Shown here: positions 32,095 through 40,453 of the stretch, one piece after another
How positions within the stretch are numbered: the stretch's first letter is position 1
Layout: the number at the start of each line of letters is the position of its first letter
Source: JACCYQ01 sp036675565
GTDB taxonomy: Bacteria > Bacteroidota > Bacteroidia > Chitinophagales > Chitinophagaceae
Assembly: GCA_036675565.1 (NCBI GenBank)
Contig: JAKFER010000175.1
Span: forward strand, 1 to 56,050
Reading direction: 5' to 3'
DNA length: 56,050 nucleotides
Notes under the pieces: model-generated
What the model was told of the DNA's origin: nothing
The model's database searches: none
Seen by the model: the letters and a program-made list of their open reading frames with translations, nothing else
Position numbers and translations under genes: made by a program

Positions 32095-35037
32095 ATGAGA
32101 CAATTTTTCTTTTTCATTTCTTTCATTGCTTTATGTCACTTTTCTTTCGCTCAAAAAAAACCGCTGGATCATGATGTGTATGATGGCTGGCAAAGTATTG
32201 GTGAAAGAAAAATCAGTAAAGATGGCAAATGGATCGTATACGCCATTAATCCACAGGAAGGTGATAACTCTCTTGTCATTCAGTCTTCTGATCAATCATA
32301 CAAAAAAGTTGTTGATAGGGGATACGGGGCCACCATTACTGAAGACAATCGTTTTGTAGTATTCCGCATAAAACCTTTTTACAAGGATACACGAGATGCT
32401 AAAATAAAAAAGAAGAAGGCTGAAGATTTTCCCAAAGATTCATTGTGCATTCTTGAATTAGGAAAAGAAGAATTAACCAAAATACCCCGCGTAAAAAGTT
32501 TTGCCATGCCGGAAAAAAGTTCAGGATGGCTGGCATATCACCTGGAAAAAAAACCGGAAGAAAAGCCAAAAAATGGCAATGGCAATAAAAAGCAGGTTGA
32601 CAGTCTGCAAAAAGTGATTGATTCATTATTGGTGCAATTAAAAGAAACAGAAAACAGGAATAATCGTGCGGATGATGTTGACAGGCTTTCAGGATTAATT
32701 AAAAAAGTAACTGGTTTAAAGGATGCTGAAGGAGATGAAAATGATAATGATAAAGCATCTGCAGGTACGGACCTGGTTATCCATAATTTTGAAAATGGTT
32801 CCCAAAAAATTTACCACGATGTAATGGAATACCAGTTCAGTAAAAATGGACGTGGATTAATTATGGAAACAGCCAAATTGCCTAAAGATTCCTTGTCCAA
32901 GGCTTTGGTACTTTACCTGCAACCATCGTATGGTAAAATAGATACGTTGGTAAAAGGAGGAAACGATTTCAAAAATTTCACCATTTCTGAAGATGGCAGC
33001 CAGGTTGCTTTTTTAGCAGAACGGGATAGCAAACCCAAAGACCTGCAGAAATTCTATAAACTATGGTACTATAAGATCAATATGGATACAGCAGTCATGC
33101 TGATTGATAAAAATTCACTTGGTCAGCAAATAGGGATGACCGTTAGTGAGAATGGACAACCCTATTTCAGTAAGAACGGTACCCGCTTATTTTTTGGAAC
33201 AGCACCTATCCAGGCGCCAAAGGATACATCACTCGTTGAAATTGACCTGGTGAAACTGGATGTATGGCATTACAATGATGATTACCTGCAGCCCATGCAA
33301 TTATCCAATCTGTCAACCGAACAAAAAAGGAATTACCTGGCTATGTTCGATATAGCGAACGAACAATTTCACCAGTTGGCATCACCCGAATTACCAATGG
33401 TTATCACCAGTAATGAAGGTGATGGGAAATTCTTCGCGGGTTTATCTGATGTTGGCAACAGGGTGCAGATACAATGGGCCGGAAGTTCGCTTTATGATAT
33501 TTATGCCATTGATCCATCAACCGGCGATAAGAAAATGATTGCTGATGATTTAAAAGCAAGGGCTGCTGTTTCGGGAGCAGGAAATTATATTACCTGGTAC
33601 GATAGTAAGAAACATCATTATTTTTCTTATGATGGAAACAAAGTACATATCATCACCCAAAAAATTCATGTTCCATTATACGATGAAGAAAATGATGTTC
33701 CCAACGATCCCTCACCATATGGCATTGTTCGTTGGTTAAAGGATGATGAAGCTGTTTTAATCTATGACCGCTATGATATCTGGCAGGTTGATCCGCTGGG
33801 TATTAAAAACCCAATCAATCTAACGGCTGGCATGGGCCGCAAAACAAAAACAGCTTATCGTTTTATCAATACAAACAGTGAAGAAAATTTTATTGACCCG
33901 GAACAAACCATCTTGCTTTCAACTTTTAATGAAGTAACCAAAGAGTCTGGAATAGCATCATTGCAGATCAGGGAAAATAAAATACCATCATTGAAAATGC
34001 GTGGAAAATATAATGTCCGCTCAGTTACCAAAGCTGAGGACAGCGACGTTTTTATCTATACCAAAGAAACATACATTCAATCTCCCGACTTGTATGTTAA
34101 TAATAATTGGAATAAGGAAGAAAGACTTTCTTATATCAATTTGCAGCAGGGAAACTATAATTGGGGTACAGCTGAATTATTTCACTGGAAAGCCATAAAT
34201 GGCAAACCGGCATCCGGCATTTTATACAAACCAGAGGATTTTGATCCCAATAAAAAATATCCAGTCATTCTTTATTTTTATGAAAGGCATACAGATAACC
34301 TTTACCAGTATACGCCGCCGCAACCAACCGGCAGCAGGTTAAATATTCCATTCTTTGTAAGCCGCGGGTATGTTGTTATGTCGCCCGATATTCATTACAC
34401 AAAAGGTCACCCTGCAAAAGATGCTTACAATTATGTGGTAAGTGGTGCACAGGCATTGGCAAAACTAAAATGGATCGATTCTAAGAACATGGGTATACAG
34501 GGACAAAGCTGGGGCGGCATCCAGGTGGCGCAATTGGTAACCATGACCAATATGTTTAAAGCTGCATGGTCTGGTGCACCCGTTGCAAACATGACGAGTG
34601 CTTATGGTGGTATCCGCTGGCAAAGTGGAATGAACCGCCAGTTTCAATATGAAAAAACACAAAGCCGCATTGGTGCAACACTTTGGGAACGCCCGGATCT
34701 GTATATAGAAAATTCTCCCTTATTTCATTTGCCCAAAGTTCAAACGCCTATGGTGATCATGCACAATGATGATGACGGTGCCGTTCCATGGTACCAGGGA
34801 ATTGAATTGTTTACTGGTCTGCGCAGGCTGGGCAAAAAAGTTTGGTTGTTGAATTACAATGGTGAAGCCCATAACCTGGTTCAAAGAAAAAATCAAAAAG
34901 ATATTTCCATCCGTGAACAACAGTTTTTTGATTACATGTTAAAAGGTGAAAAACCTGCACGTTGGATTACCGATGGCGTTCCTGCTGTTGATAAAGGAAA
35001 AGACTGGGGCTTGCAGTTGGTGGATGAAGAAAAATGA
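32095..35037 (+). CDS. Secreted S9 prolyl-oligopeptidase-family peptidase
   Basis: A 980-residue serine peptidase of clan SC. The start ATG 32095 begins a signal peptide (FFFFISFIALCHFSFAQ); an upstream in-frame ATG at 32050 adds a non-signal stretch. The middle is a WD40-like propeller, and the C-terminal ~250 residues form the alpha/beta hydrolase. The nucleophile is Ser in IQGQSWGGIQVAQL, the Asp is in MHNDDDGAVPW, and the His is in YNGEAHNLVQR. A charged, coiled-coil-like insertion (~residues 145-215, rich in Lys, Glu, Asp and Asn) interrupts the propeller and is unusual. It is probably periplasmic and degrades peptides. Confidence 0.88.
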   Translation: MRQFFFFISFIALCHFSFAQKKPLDHDVYDGWQSIGERKISKDGKWIVYAINPQEGDNSLVIQSSDQSYKKVVDRGYGATITEDNRFVVFRIKPFYKDTRDAKIKKKKAEDFPKDSLCILELGKEELTKIPRVKSFAMPEKSSGWLAYHLEKKPEEKPKNGNGNKKQVDSLQKVIDSLLVQLKETENRNNRADDVDRLSGLIKKVTGLKDAEGDENDNDKASAGTDLVIHNFENGSQKIYHDVMEYQFSKNGRGLIMETAKLPKDSLSKALVLYLQPSYGKIDTLVKGGNDFKNFTISEDGSQVAFLAERDSKPKDLQKFYKLWYYKINMDTAVMLIDKNSLGQQIGMTVSENGQPYFSKNGTRLFFGTAPIQAPKDTSLVEIDLVKLDVWHYNDDYLQPMQLSNLSTEQKRNYLAMFDIANEQFHQLASPELPMVITSNEGDGKFFAGLSDVGNRVQIQWAGSSLYDIYAIDPSTGDKKMIADDLKARAAVSGAGNYITWYDSKKHHYFSYDGNKVHIITQKIHVPLYDEENDVPNDPSPYGIVRWLKDDEAVLIYDRYDIWQVDPLGIKNPINLTAGMGRKTKTAYRFINTNSEENFIDPEQTILLSTFNEVTKESGIASLQIRENKIPSLKMRGKYNVRSVTKAEDSDVFIYTKETYIQSPDLYVNNNWNKEERLSYINLQQGNYNWGTAELFHWKAINGKPASGILYKPEDFDPNKKYPVILYFYERHTDNLYQYTPPQPTGSRLNIPFFVSRGYVVMSPDIHYTKGHPAKDAYNYVVSGAQALAKLKWIDSKNMGIQGQSWGGIQVAQLVTMTNMFKAAWSGAPVANMTSAYGGIRWQSGMNRQFQYEKTQSRIGATLWERPDLYIENSPLFHLPKVQTPMVIMHNDDDGAVPWYQGIELFTGLRRLGKKVWLLNYNGEAHNLVQRKNQKDISIREQQFFDYMLKGEKPARWITDGVPAVDKGKDWGLQLVDEEK

Positions 35038-35081
35038 GATCTACAGGGGCTTTCGACATCTGGTTCATTGATCAATATTTG

Positions 35082-35139
35082 TCCGGGCTGTACGCTTTAG
35101 TCCTCGCTGCGCTGCGGGCTATCGCTTCCATCCCGCAGC
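35082..35139. repeat. Extragenic hairpin element after the S9 peptidase
   Basis: Between GTCCGGGCTG and CCCGCAGCC the sequence is unusually G+C-rich for its surroundings and contains a perfect 8-bp stem (GCTGCGGG 35111-35118 with CCCGCAGC 35132-35139) around a 13-base loop. It resembles G+C-rich extragenic elements scattered in Bacteroidota genomes, based on memory of the pattern and not a search. It has no T run and so is not a standard terminator. Confidence 0.45.
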
Positions 35140-35214
35140 CTTTCAGCAATAGAATTACTATTGAACATAACCGTAAGTCTAAGATGCAGTAGTGAATACA
35201 AACTAAACGCATCG

Positions 35215-35925
35215 ATCCCGAAGGGATTGAATAATAATAGCTCCGGGTGTAACCGGGAGAAATAAGGTGATGCTGTCTTCGACAACCCCGAAAGGGTTGA
35301 ATAGATTTAGACGGAAATAAAACGTATGCATCATTAAAAACATTGAACCCATTCAAGGTTCCGTTTATCACATTTGTTTAGCCCCCCCCGCATTTTATGC
35401 GGGGTTATTCATATTAAATCTCTGCGGGATTAATTGCATTAAATCAGATCATAAAATTCAATACCAATTTATCAATCATGTAGATGAAATCTGAAGCAGT
35501 TTATAAAAAAAATTTGCACAATAAATATCCCGATGGGATTGAATAATAATAGCTCCGGGTGCAACCCGAAGAATTTGAAAATGCAGTTATAGCAACAACC
35601 CTGAAAAGGTTGAATAGAAATAATATCGAACATTCTAATTCACAATTTTAAATTGAACCCTTTCAGGGTTCTTTTTTTGATGATTACTTTGTCCCCGCAT
35701 AAGATGCGGAGTTATTCATATTAAATCCCTACGGGATTAATTGCTTTAAATCAGATCATAAAATTCAATACCAATTTATCAATCATGTAGATGAAATCTG
35801 AAGCAGTTTATAAAAAAAATTTGCACAATAAATATCCCGAAAGGATTGAATAATAATAGCTCCGGGTGCAACCCGGAGAAATTTGAGATAGCAGATTTCA
35901 GCACCAACCCTGAAAGGGTTGTATA
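35215..35925. repeat. Tandem repeat of ~310 bp with nested hairpins (about 2.3 copies)
   Basis: Heads at 35215, 35527 and 35834 share ATCCCGAA-type sequence, then GATTGAATAATAATAGCTCC and GGGTG(C/T)AAC, and each ends near a hairpin AACCC-TGAAA-GGGTT-type element. Between heads lie two nearly identical ~215-base spacers, in which a stretch of over 100 bases (35435-35526 and 35742-35833) differs at only about one position. Unit offsets are 312 and 307 bases. Each spacer has a GAACCC/GGGTT palindrome and a CCCCGCAT/ATGCGGGG-type hairpin (35386-35404; degenerate at ~35693). No protein is encoded. It may be an array of palindromic extragenic elements. Confidence 0.85.
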
Positions 35926-35953
35926 ATATAAATTCTCCGTTGATCAGTGCAGG

Positions 35954-36673
35954 CTATGCCGCATGAATAGTAATGAATTTCACCAGGCTTCTCTTGGCAA
36001 CGGGTAATAAAGTTTCTTCTACCGGGAACGTCAGGTCAGTTTCTATACTATACACCGCCGGGTTAGGCAATTGCTGATTTTGTTTTATCAGGTGCATTTT
36101 GATATTCTCATACGTACTGGAAATACTGCGGGTATGAGTGTCAATATAACTGGTTTTGATACTGCGGTATCTTTCTTCCTTACTTTCAAAAAACGACAAC
36201 CTGAACTGGTAAACCCGGGTCTTTTTATGAAAACCATTACTCAGGAAAAAATATCCTTCTTCATTATCAAGAGGAATAATACCCACGGGATTGATGTTTA
36301 ATTTATTCTCCACAAATTCATAGATCTCTGCTCCATTTTGTATGGTGGATTTCATTTGCTCACTGCTGAAATGAATGATGCTTTCCAGTTCCTGCATGAT
36401 CTCGTCATCTTCAATGATCTTTTCATACAATAACTGCAATTTTTCCATTTGTATGCCATTCAACTGTTTGGGAAATTGTTCCTGCAAGTGTTTTTTATTT
36501 TCCCTTAAAGCCATGATATTATTGTAATGGAAAATGATATCGTTTAATGGTGGGTAAAGCTTATTTTCATTGAAACATTTATTTACTTCCTGCAGGTAGG
36601 CAAGTAAAGTATATTTCTTAAGCTCAAAATCAATATAGCCTTCAGCAAACCAGGTTTCGGATAATTGTTTCAT
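35954..36673 (-). CDS. Conserved hypothetical protein, coiled-coil-rich
   Basis: A 239-residue soluble protein without signal peptide or membrane helix. The N-terminal half is helical with charged heptads (MALRENKKHLQEQF, KLQLLYEKIIEDDEIMQEL). The C-terminal half has mixed strands (GYFFLSNGFHKKTRVYQFRLSFF, YSIETDLTFPVEETLLPVAKR). I do not recognise the family. It sits at the edge of the repeat region and is transcribed toward it. Codon composition resembles neighbours, so there is no sign of recent transfer. Confidence 0.6.
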   Translation of the reverse strand: MKQLSETWFAEGYIDFELKKYTLLAYLQEVNKCFNENKLYPPLNDIIFHYNNIMALRENKKHLQEQFPKQLNGIQMEKLQLLYEKIIEDDEIMQELESIIHFSSEQMKSTIQNGAEIYEFVENKLNINPVGIIPLDNEEGYFFLSNGFHKKTRVYQFRLSFFESKEERYRSIKTSYIDTHTRSISSTYENIKMHLIKQNQQLPNPAVYSIETDLTFPVEETLLPVAKRSLVKFITIHAA

Positions 36674-36830
36674 ATGGATCCTTTTAAGTTTTTAGATGGG
36701 ACTTGTTTTCATGCATCTTTAATTGTAAAACCATTGCGTGGTATAATTTTTTCTTATTGCTTATCTAATTTAATAAAAAACATTGGCCTTTACAACAAGG
36801 CGTTTATTCACAAATGTTAAAAACCCAAAC

Positions 36831-37355
36831 ATGAGATTTTACCTGTTTTTATTTATTGTTATCATCATTACCTCCTGCAGCCAGCGTGTTTACGTTGTTC
36901 GTCATGCGGAAAAAGCGGAAACGACTGACAGTGTTTCCATGAATTTACAGAATGACCTTCCATTGAGTGAAGCGGGTAAAGTAAGAGCCATCAATTTGAA
37001 AGATGCATTGAAAGATCAGAATATCGATTATATTTTTTCAACCAACACTTTGCGTACACGCAGTACAGCAGAACCACTTAGCGAAGCAATTGGTGTGCCG
37101 GTAAAATTGTATGGCATGGATACAATAGATCGTTTCATCAGCCAGGTAAAAAACTTTCCCAGCGGAAATGTATTGATCGTGGGACATTCAAACACCGTAG
37201 ATGATATCGTTAACAAACTGCTGGGTAAAAAAAGACTGCATGCCGACCTGATGGATAATGAGTACGATAATTTGTTCGTCATTACCTACAGGAACTTTTT
37301 TGGTAAAAGGGTTTCATTCCGCAACCGGACTTATGGATACCCGTCGAATCCGTGA
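36831..37355 (+). CDS. Histidine phosphatase-family lipoprotein (SixA-like)
   Basis: A 174-residue envelope-attached phosphatase. The start ATG 36831 opens a lipoprotein signal (FIVIIITSCSQ; lipid Cys16); the frame extends upstream without a signal sequence. The phosphohistidine motif is VVRHAEKAET, the second catalytic His is in VIVGHSNTVDD, and ALKDQNIDYIFSTNTLRTRSTAEPL is the conserved mid-region. Substrates of such small periplasmic phosphatases are unknown. It is followed by low-complexity repeats and a terminator. Confidence 0.88.
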   Translation: MRFYLFLFIVIIITSCSQRVYVVRHAEKAETTDSVSMNLQNDLPLSEAGKVRAINLKDALKDQNIDYIFSTNTLRTRSTAEPLSEAIGVPVKLYGMDTIDRFISQVKNFPSGNVLIVGHSNTVDDIVNKLLGKKRLHADLMDNEYDNLFVITYRNFFGKRVSFRNRTYGYPSNP

Positions 37356-37356
37356 G

Positions 37357-37438
37357 TAGTTGAATAGTTGAATGGTTGATTCGTTGATTGGTTTGCCTAC
37401 AAGTTCTGGATGGAATTTGGAATTGGGAATTTGGAATC
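37357..37438. repeat. Short-period tandem repeats directly after the phosphatase stop
   Basis: Five 8-base units of the type TAGTTGAA / TGGTTGAT run from 37357 to 37395, starting 2 bases after the stop codon. Four 7-base units of the type TGGAATT follow at 37411-37438. There is no coding capacity. Confidence 0.8.
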
Positions 37439-37497
37439 TGGCTTTAGTTTGAACTTTATGACTAATTCTAAACAACAATTCAAATAATATTGAACAT

Positions 37498-37531
37498 AAA
37501 AAATGCTCCAAATCAAGGAGCATTTTTCGAT
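37498..37531. terminator. Bidirectional terminator between phosphatase and E2 genes
   Basis: AAATGCTCC (37501-37509) and GGAGCATTT (37517-37525) form a perfect 9-bp stem with a 7-base loop. T5 follows on the forward strand, and A residues upstream give a T run on the reverse strand. Confidence 0.85.
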
Positions 37532-37543
37532 TATATATTTTCA

Positions 37544-37578
37544 TTTTCAAATTTTCAAATTGACTAATTGTCAAATTG
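37544..37578. repeat. 8-base tandem repeat between terminator and E2 stop
   Basis: Four 8-base units of the type TTTTCAAA / TTGTCAAA run from 37544 to 37575, plus a partial unit, directly before the end of the E2 gene. Confidence 0.7.
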
Positions 37579-37580
37579 TA

Positions 37581-38969
37581 TTAATAATCTCTTTCGCTAT
37601 TAAAATTTTCCAATTCATTGGCAACCGCAGTAAGGAAAGTTGCACCCAGGCTTCCATCTACAATACGGTGATCATAACTCATACTCAGGTACATCATATG
37701 GCGGATAGCGATGCTGTCACCATGTGGAGTTTCAATTACCACCGGGCGTTTTTTAATAGCACCCAAAGCAAGAATAGCTACCTGTGGCTGGTTAATGATC
37801 GGTGTACCCATCAGGCTGCCAAATGTGCCTACATTGGTAAAAGTAAAAGTGCCGCCTTGTGTATCATCGGCTTTTAATTTATTATTCCTGGCATTATCAG
37901 CCAGTTGATTTACCTGTTTGGTTAACCCGGTTAAATTCAACTGGTCTGCATTTTTAATTACAGGAACAATCAGGTTGCCACTGGGCAGGGCAGTGGCCAT
38001 ACCAATATTGATATCTTTTTTAATGATGATGTTATTGCCATCCAAAGAGCAATTGATCAATGGAAAACGTTTGATGCATTTTACGATGGCCTCGATAAAC
38101 AAAGGTGTAAAAGTGATCTTACTGCCTTCTCTTTTTTCAAAATCCTTTTTCACTTTATTGCGCCACATCACCAGGTTGGTAACATCTGCTTCGGTAAAAC
38201 TGGTAACATGCGGACTGGTTTGTTTGCTGCGCACCATATGATCGGCAATCAGTTTGCGCATCCGATCCATTTCAACGATTTCTACATTGCCAGAATAACT
38301 GGTTGCTACCGGCGAACGTTGTTGCGTGGCTGGAAACTGGTTTTGCTGGGGAGGAGATGATTCGTTGCTAACTGCTTGTTGGGTCTGCTGCGTTGATTGT
38401 TCCTGCGTGGTTTGCTGCGGTTTGATTTTTCCTGCTTTGCGATCGCTTACAAATTGCAGAATATCTTTTTTCGTCACCCGGCCTTCATTACCTGTACCCG
38501 GAATTTTTTCCAGTTCGGTCATACTTACACCTTCACTTGCAGCAATATTTAATACAAGTGGTGAATAAAAACGACCATTGCCATTACCCGTTGATGCCGG
38601 CTGATCCTGCATTACTGAATTGACTTCAGTATAAGAAGTTTCTTCCTGTTCTTCCTGGACGGGAGGTGGTGTATTTACTTGTCTTTGAGGTTCAGGCTGT
38701 ACATGTTGTGGACGTGCATGTTCAGCACCGCCATCATTGATCCGGGCTATCACCATACCGATTGGCACCACATCATTTTCTTTGAATAATATTTCTTCAA
38801 TAGTTCCTTCTACTGTAGATGGAACTTCACTATCCACTTTATCGGTTGCTATTTCCAGTAAGGTTTCATCCATCTTGATAGCATCACCGGGTTGTTTGTG
38901 CCATTTCAAAATAGTGGCTTCCATAATACTTTCGCCTAATTTTGGCATTACCAGGTCAACAATGGCCAT
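37581..38969 (-). CDS. 2-oxoacid dehydrogenase complex E2 (dihydrolipoyl acyltransferase)
   Basis: The acyltransferase core of a pyruvate, 2-oxoglutarate or branched-chain complex, 462 residues. The lipoyl domain has ETLLEIATDKVDSEVPS with lipoylated Lys44. A Pro/Gln-rich linker leads to the E1/E3-binding domain (YSPLVLNIAASEGVSMTELEKIPGTG). The catalytic domain has VEIVEMDRMRKLIADHMVRS and ends with DHRIVDG (His434, Asp438), followed by the family's terminal region. The linkers are very Gln-rich (PQQTTQEQSTQQTQQ). The specific complex cannot be assigned because E1 is not nearby. Confidence 0.9.
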   Translation of the reverse strand: MAIVDLVMPKLGESIMEATILKWHKQPGDAIKMDETLLEIATDKVDSEVPSTVEGTIEEILFKENDVVPIGMVIARINDGGAEHARPQHVQPEPQRQVNTPPPVQEEQEETSYTEVNSVMQDQPASTGNGNGRFYSPLVLNIAASEGVSMTELEKIPGTGNEGRVTKKDILQFVSDRKAGKIKPQQTTQEQSTQQTQQAVSNESSPPQQNQFPATQQRSPVATSYSGNVEIVEMDRMRKLIADHMVRSKQTSPHVTSFTEADVTNLVMWRNKVKKDFEKREGSKITFTPLFIEAIVKCIKRFPLINCSLDGNNIIIKKDINIGMATALPSGNLIVPVIKNADQLNLTGLTKQVNQLADNARNNKLKADDTQGGTFTFTNVGTFGSLMGTPIINQPQVAILALGAIKKRPVVIETPHGDSIAIRHMMYLSMSYDHRIVDGSLGATFLTAVANELENFNSERDY

Positions 38970-39126
38970 AAACTAATTTTATTTTTTTCTAAAAGATTTA
39001 ATAATAGGCGATTGAATCACTTTAAAAAGTCATTTTACATAAAGCTGTTTATGATCTGCAAGTCAATCGTTGCGGGCAAAAATAATGTTTTCAGTTGAAT
39101 GCGGGTGGTTTGGCCCATTCTGCATA

Positions 39127-40389
39127 CTACCGCTTGCTTTCAACATAATTATTGATGAATTTTCTTAGCATATTCAATGCCGTATAAGAAGTTTGCTGAA
39201 TATTCCTCATTCGGTCGAACCTGAAGTGAAATTCTTTGGTAACTATATGATCTTTATTACCAACTGCAATCCACACCATTCCAACAGATTTCTTTTCAGA
39301 ACCTCCATCCGGCCCCATGATTCCAGATGTGGCAATCGCATAGTCTGTTTTTAATTCTCTCAAAACACCCTGTACCATTTGTATCACTACATCTTCACTA
39401 ACGGCTCCAACTGTTTCAAACAACGTTTCATCAACACCAAGTATATCTTTTTTAACCTGGTTGTCATAACTAACAACGGTTCCTTTAAAGTTGCTGGAAG
39501 CACCGGCATTCATGGTAAGCAAATGAGCAATAAATCCGCCGGTACAACTTTCTGCCGTGCCCACCGTTTGTTTTCTTTCCTTTAATAATTTACCAACCGT
39601 TTCCTGGATGCTCATGTCTTCGTCAATGACCAGCCATTCTTTTACCAACTCTTTTAATTCCGCGAACTTTTTTTCTATTTCCAATTCTAATGCATTTTTA
39701 TCATCACCCTGGGTTGACAACCTTAATCGGACCATGCCGTAGTTTGGCAGGTAAGCCAGTTTAATATGCTTGGGTAGTTTTTCTTCCCAATGTTGAATAT
39801 GATCGGCGAGGTAAGATTCACCAATTCCATAAGTTACCAATGTCTGGTGTATGATCACCGACATCTGGAAAGTTGATTGAATGCGTGGTAAAACAATTTT
39901 GCTCACCATATGTTTCATTTCGTGCGGCACACCGGGAAGCGAAATAAATACCTTCCCGTTTTTTTCGAACCACATGCCCGGGGCGGTTCCTTTTTCATTA
40001 AATAAAACCTGGCAAGCCTCCGGCACTATGGCTTGTTTCAGGTTTCTTTCGGTAACTTCTCTTTTAAATACCTGCTCAAATAAATAATGGATATGCTTAA
40101 CCGTTTGATCATCTGTTTCCCATTCGCTTTCAAAATATTTTGCCAATAAAGGTTTGGTAATATCATCTGCCGTTGGCCCTAATCCGCCCGTCATAATAAT
40201 GATATCGGCTTCTTTACTTTCATCATCCAATACTTTCCAGATATCATCCCAAACATCACCCACAGCTATGCGCTTTTTTACCCAAACGCCAATTTTGTTT
40301 AATTCCTGTGAAATCCAGCCTGTATTGGTATCCAGCGTTTGCCCGATCAGTATTTCGTCACCGATAGTAATCACAATTGCATTTACCAT
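39127..40389 (-). CDS. cinA: CinA-like nicotinamide mononucleotide deamidase / ADP-ribose pyrophosphatase
   Basis: A 420-residue protein with two domains. The N-terminal MoaB/MogA-like pyrophosphatase domain (~1-170) has ITIGDEILIGQTLDTNTGWIS, IIMTGGLGPTADDITK and GLPGVPHEM-like sequence (SLPGVPHEM). The C-terminal CinA deamidase domain (~255-415) has VGTAESCTGGFIAHLLT, SYDNQVKKDILGV, AVSEDVVIQM and YAIATSGIMGPDGGS. The family hydrolyses NMN to nicotinic acid mononucleotide in pyridine-nucleotide recycling. It is divergent from PBP4 and 157 bases upstream of the E2 gene on the same strand. Confidence 0.92.
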   Translation of the reverse strand: MVNAIVITIGDEILIGQTLDTNTGWISQELNKIGVWVKKRIAVGDVWDDIWKVLDDESKEADIIIMTGGLGPTADDITKPLLAKYFESEWETDDQTVKHIHYLFEQVFKREVTERNLKQAIVPEACQVLFNEKGTAPGMWFEKNGKVFISLPGVPHEMKHMVSKIVLPRIQSTFQMSVIIHQTLVTYGIGESYLADHIQHWEEKLPKHIKLAYLPNYGMVRLRLSTQGDDKNALELEIEKKFAELKELVKEWLVIDEDMSIQETVGKLLKERKQTVGTAESCTGGFIAHLLTMNAGASSNFKGTVVSYDNQVKKDILGVDETLFETVGAVSEDVVIQMVQGVLRELKTDYAIATSGIMGPDGGSEKKSVGMVWIAVGNKDHIVTKEFHFRFDRMRNIQQTSYTALNMLRKFINNYVESKR

Positions 40390-40453
40390 ATATATGATTA
40401 AGAAATGATTTAGATAAAAATGAATTTATTTGCAATGTAATAATGGATACTAT

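Noticed and set aside
35215..35925. CRISPR or insertion sequence
   Set aside because: The repeat unit is ~310 bases with few copies and encodes no transposase, and there are no terminal inverted repeats with target duplications.
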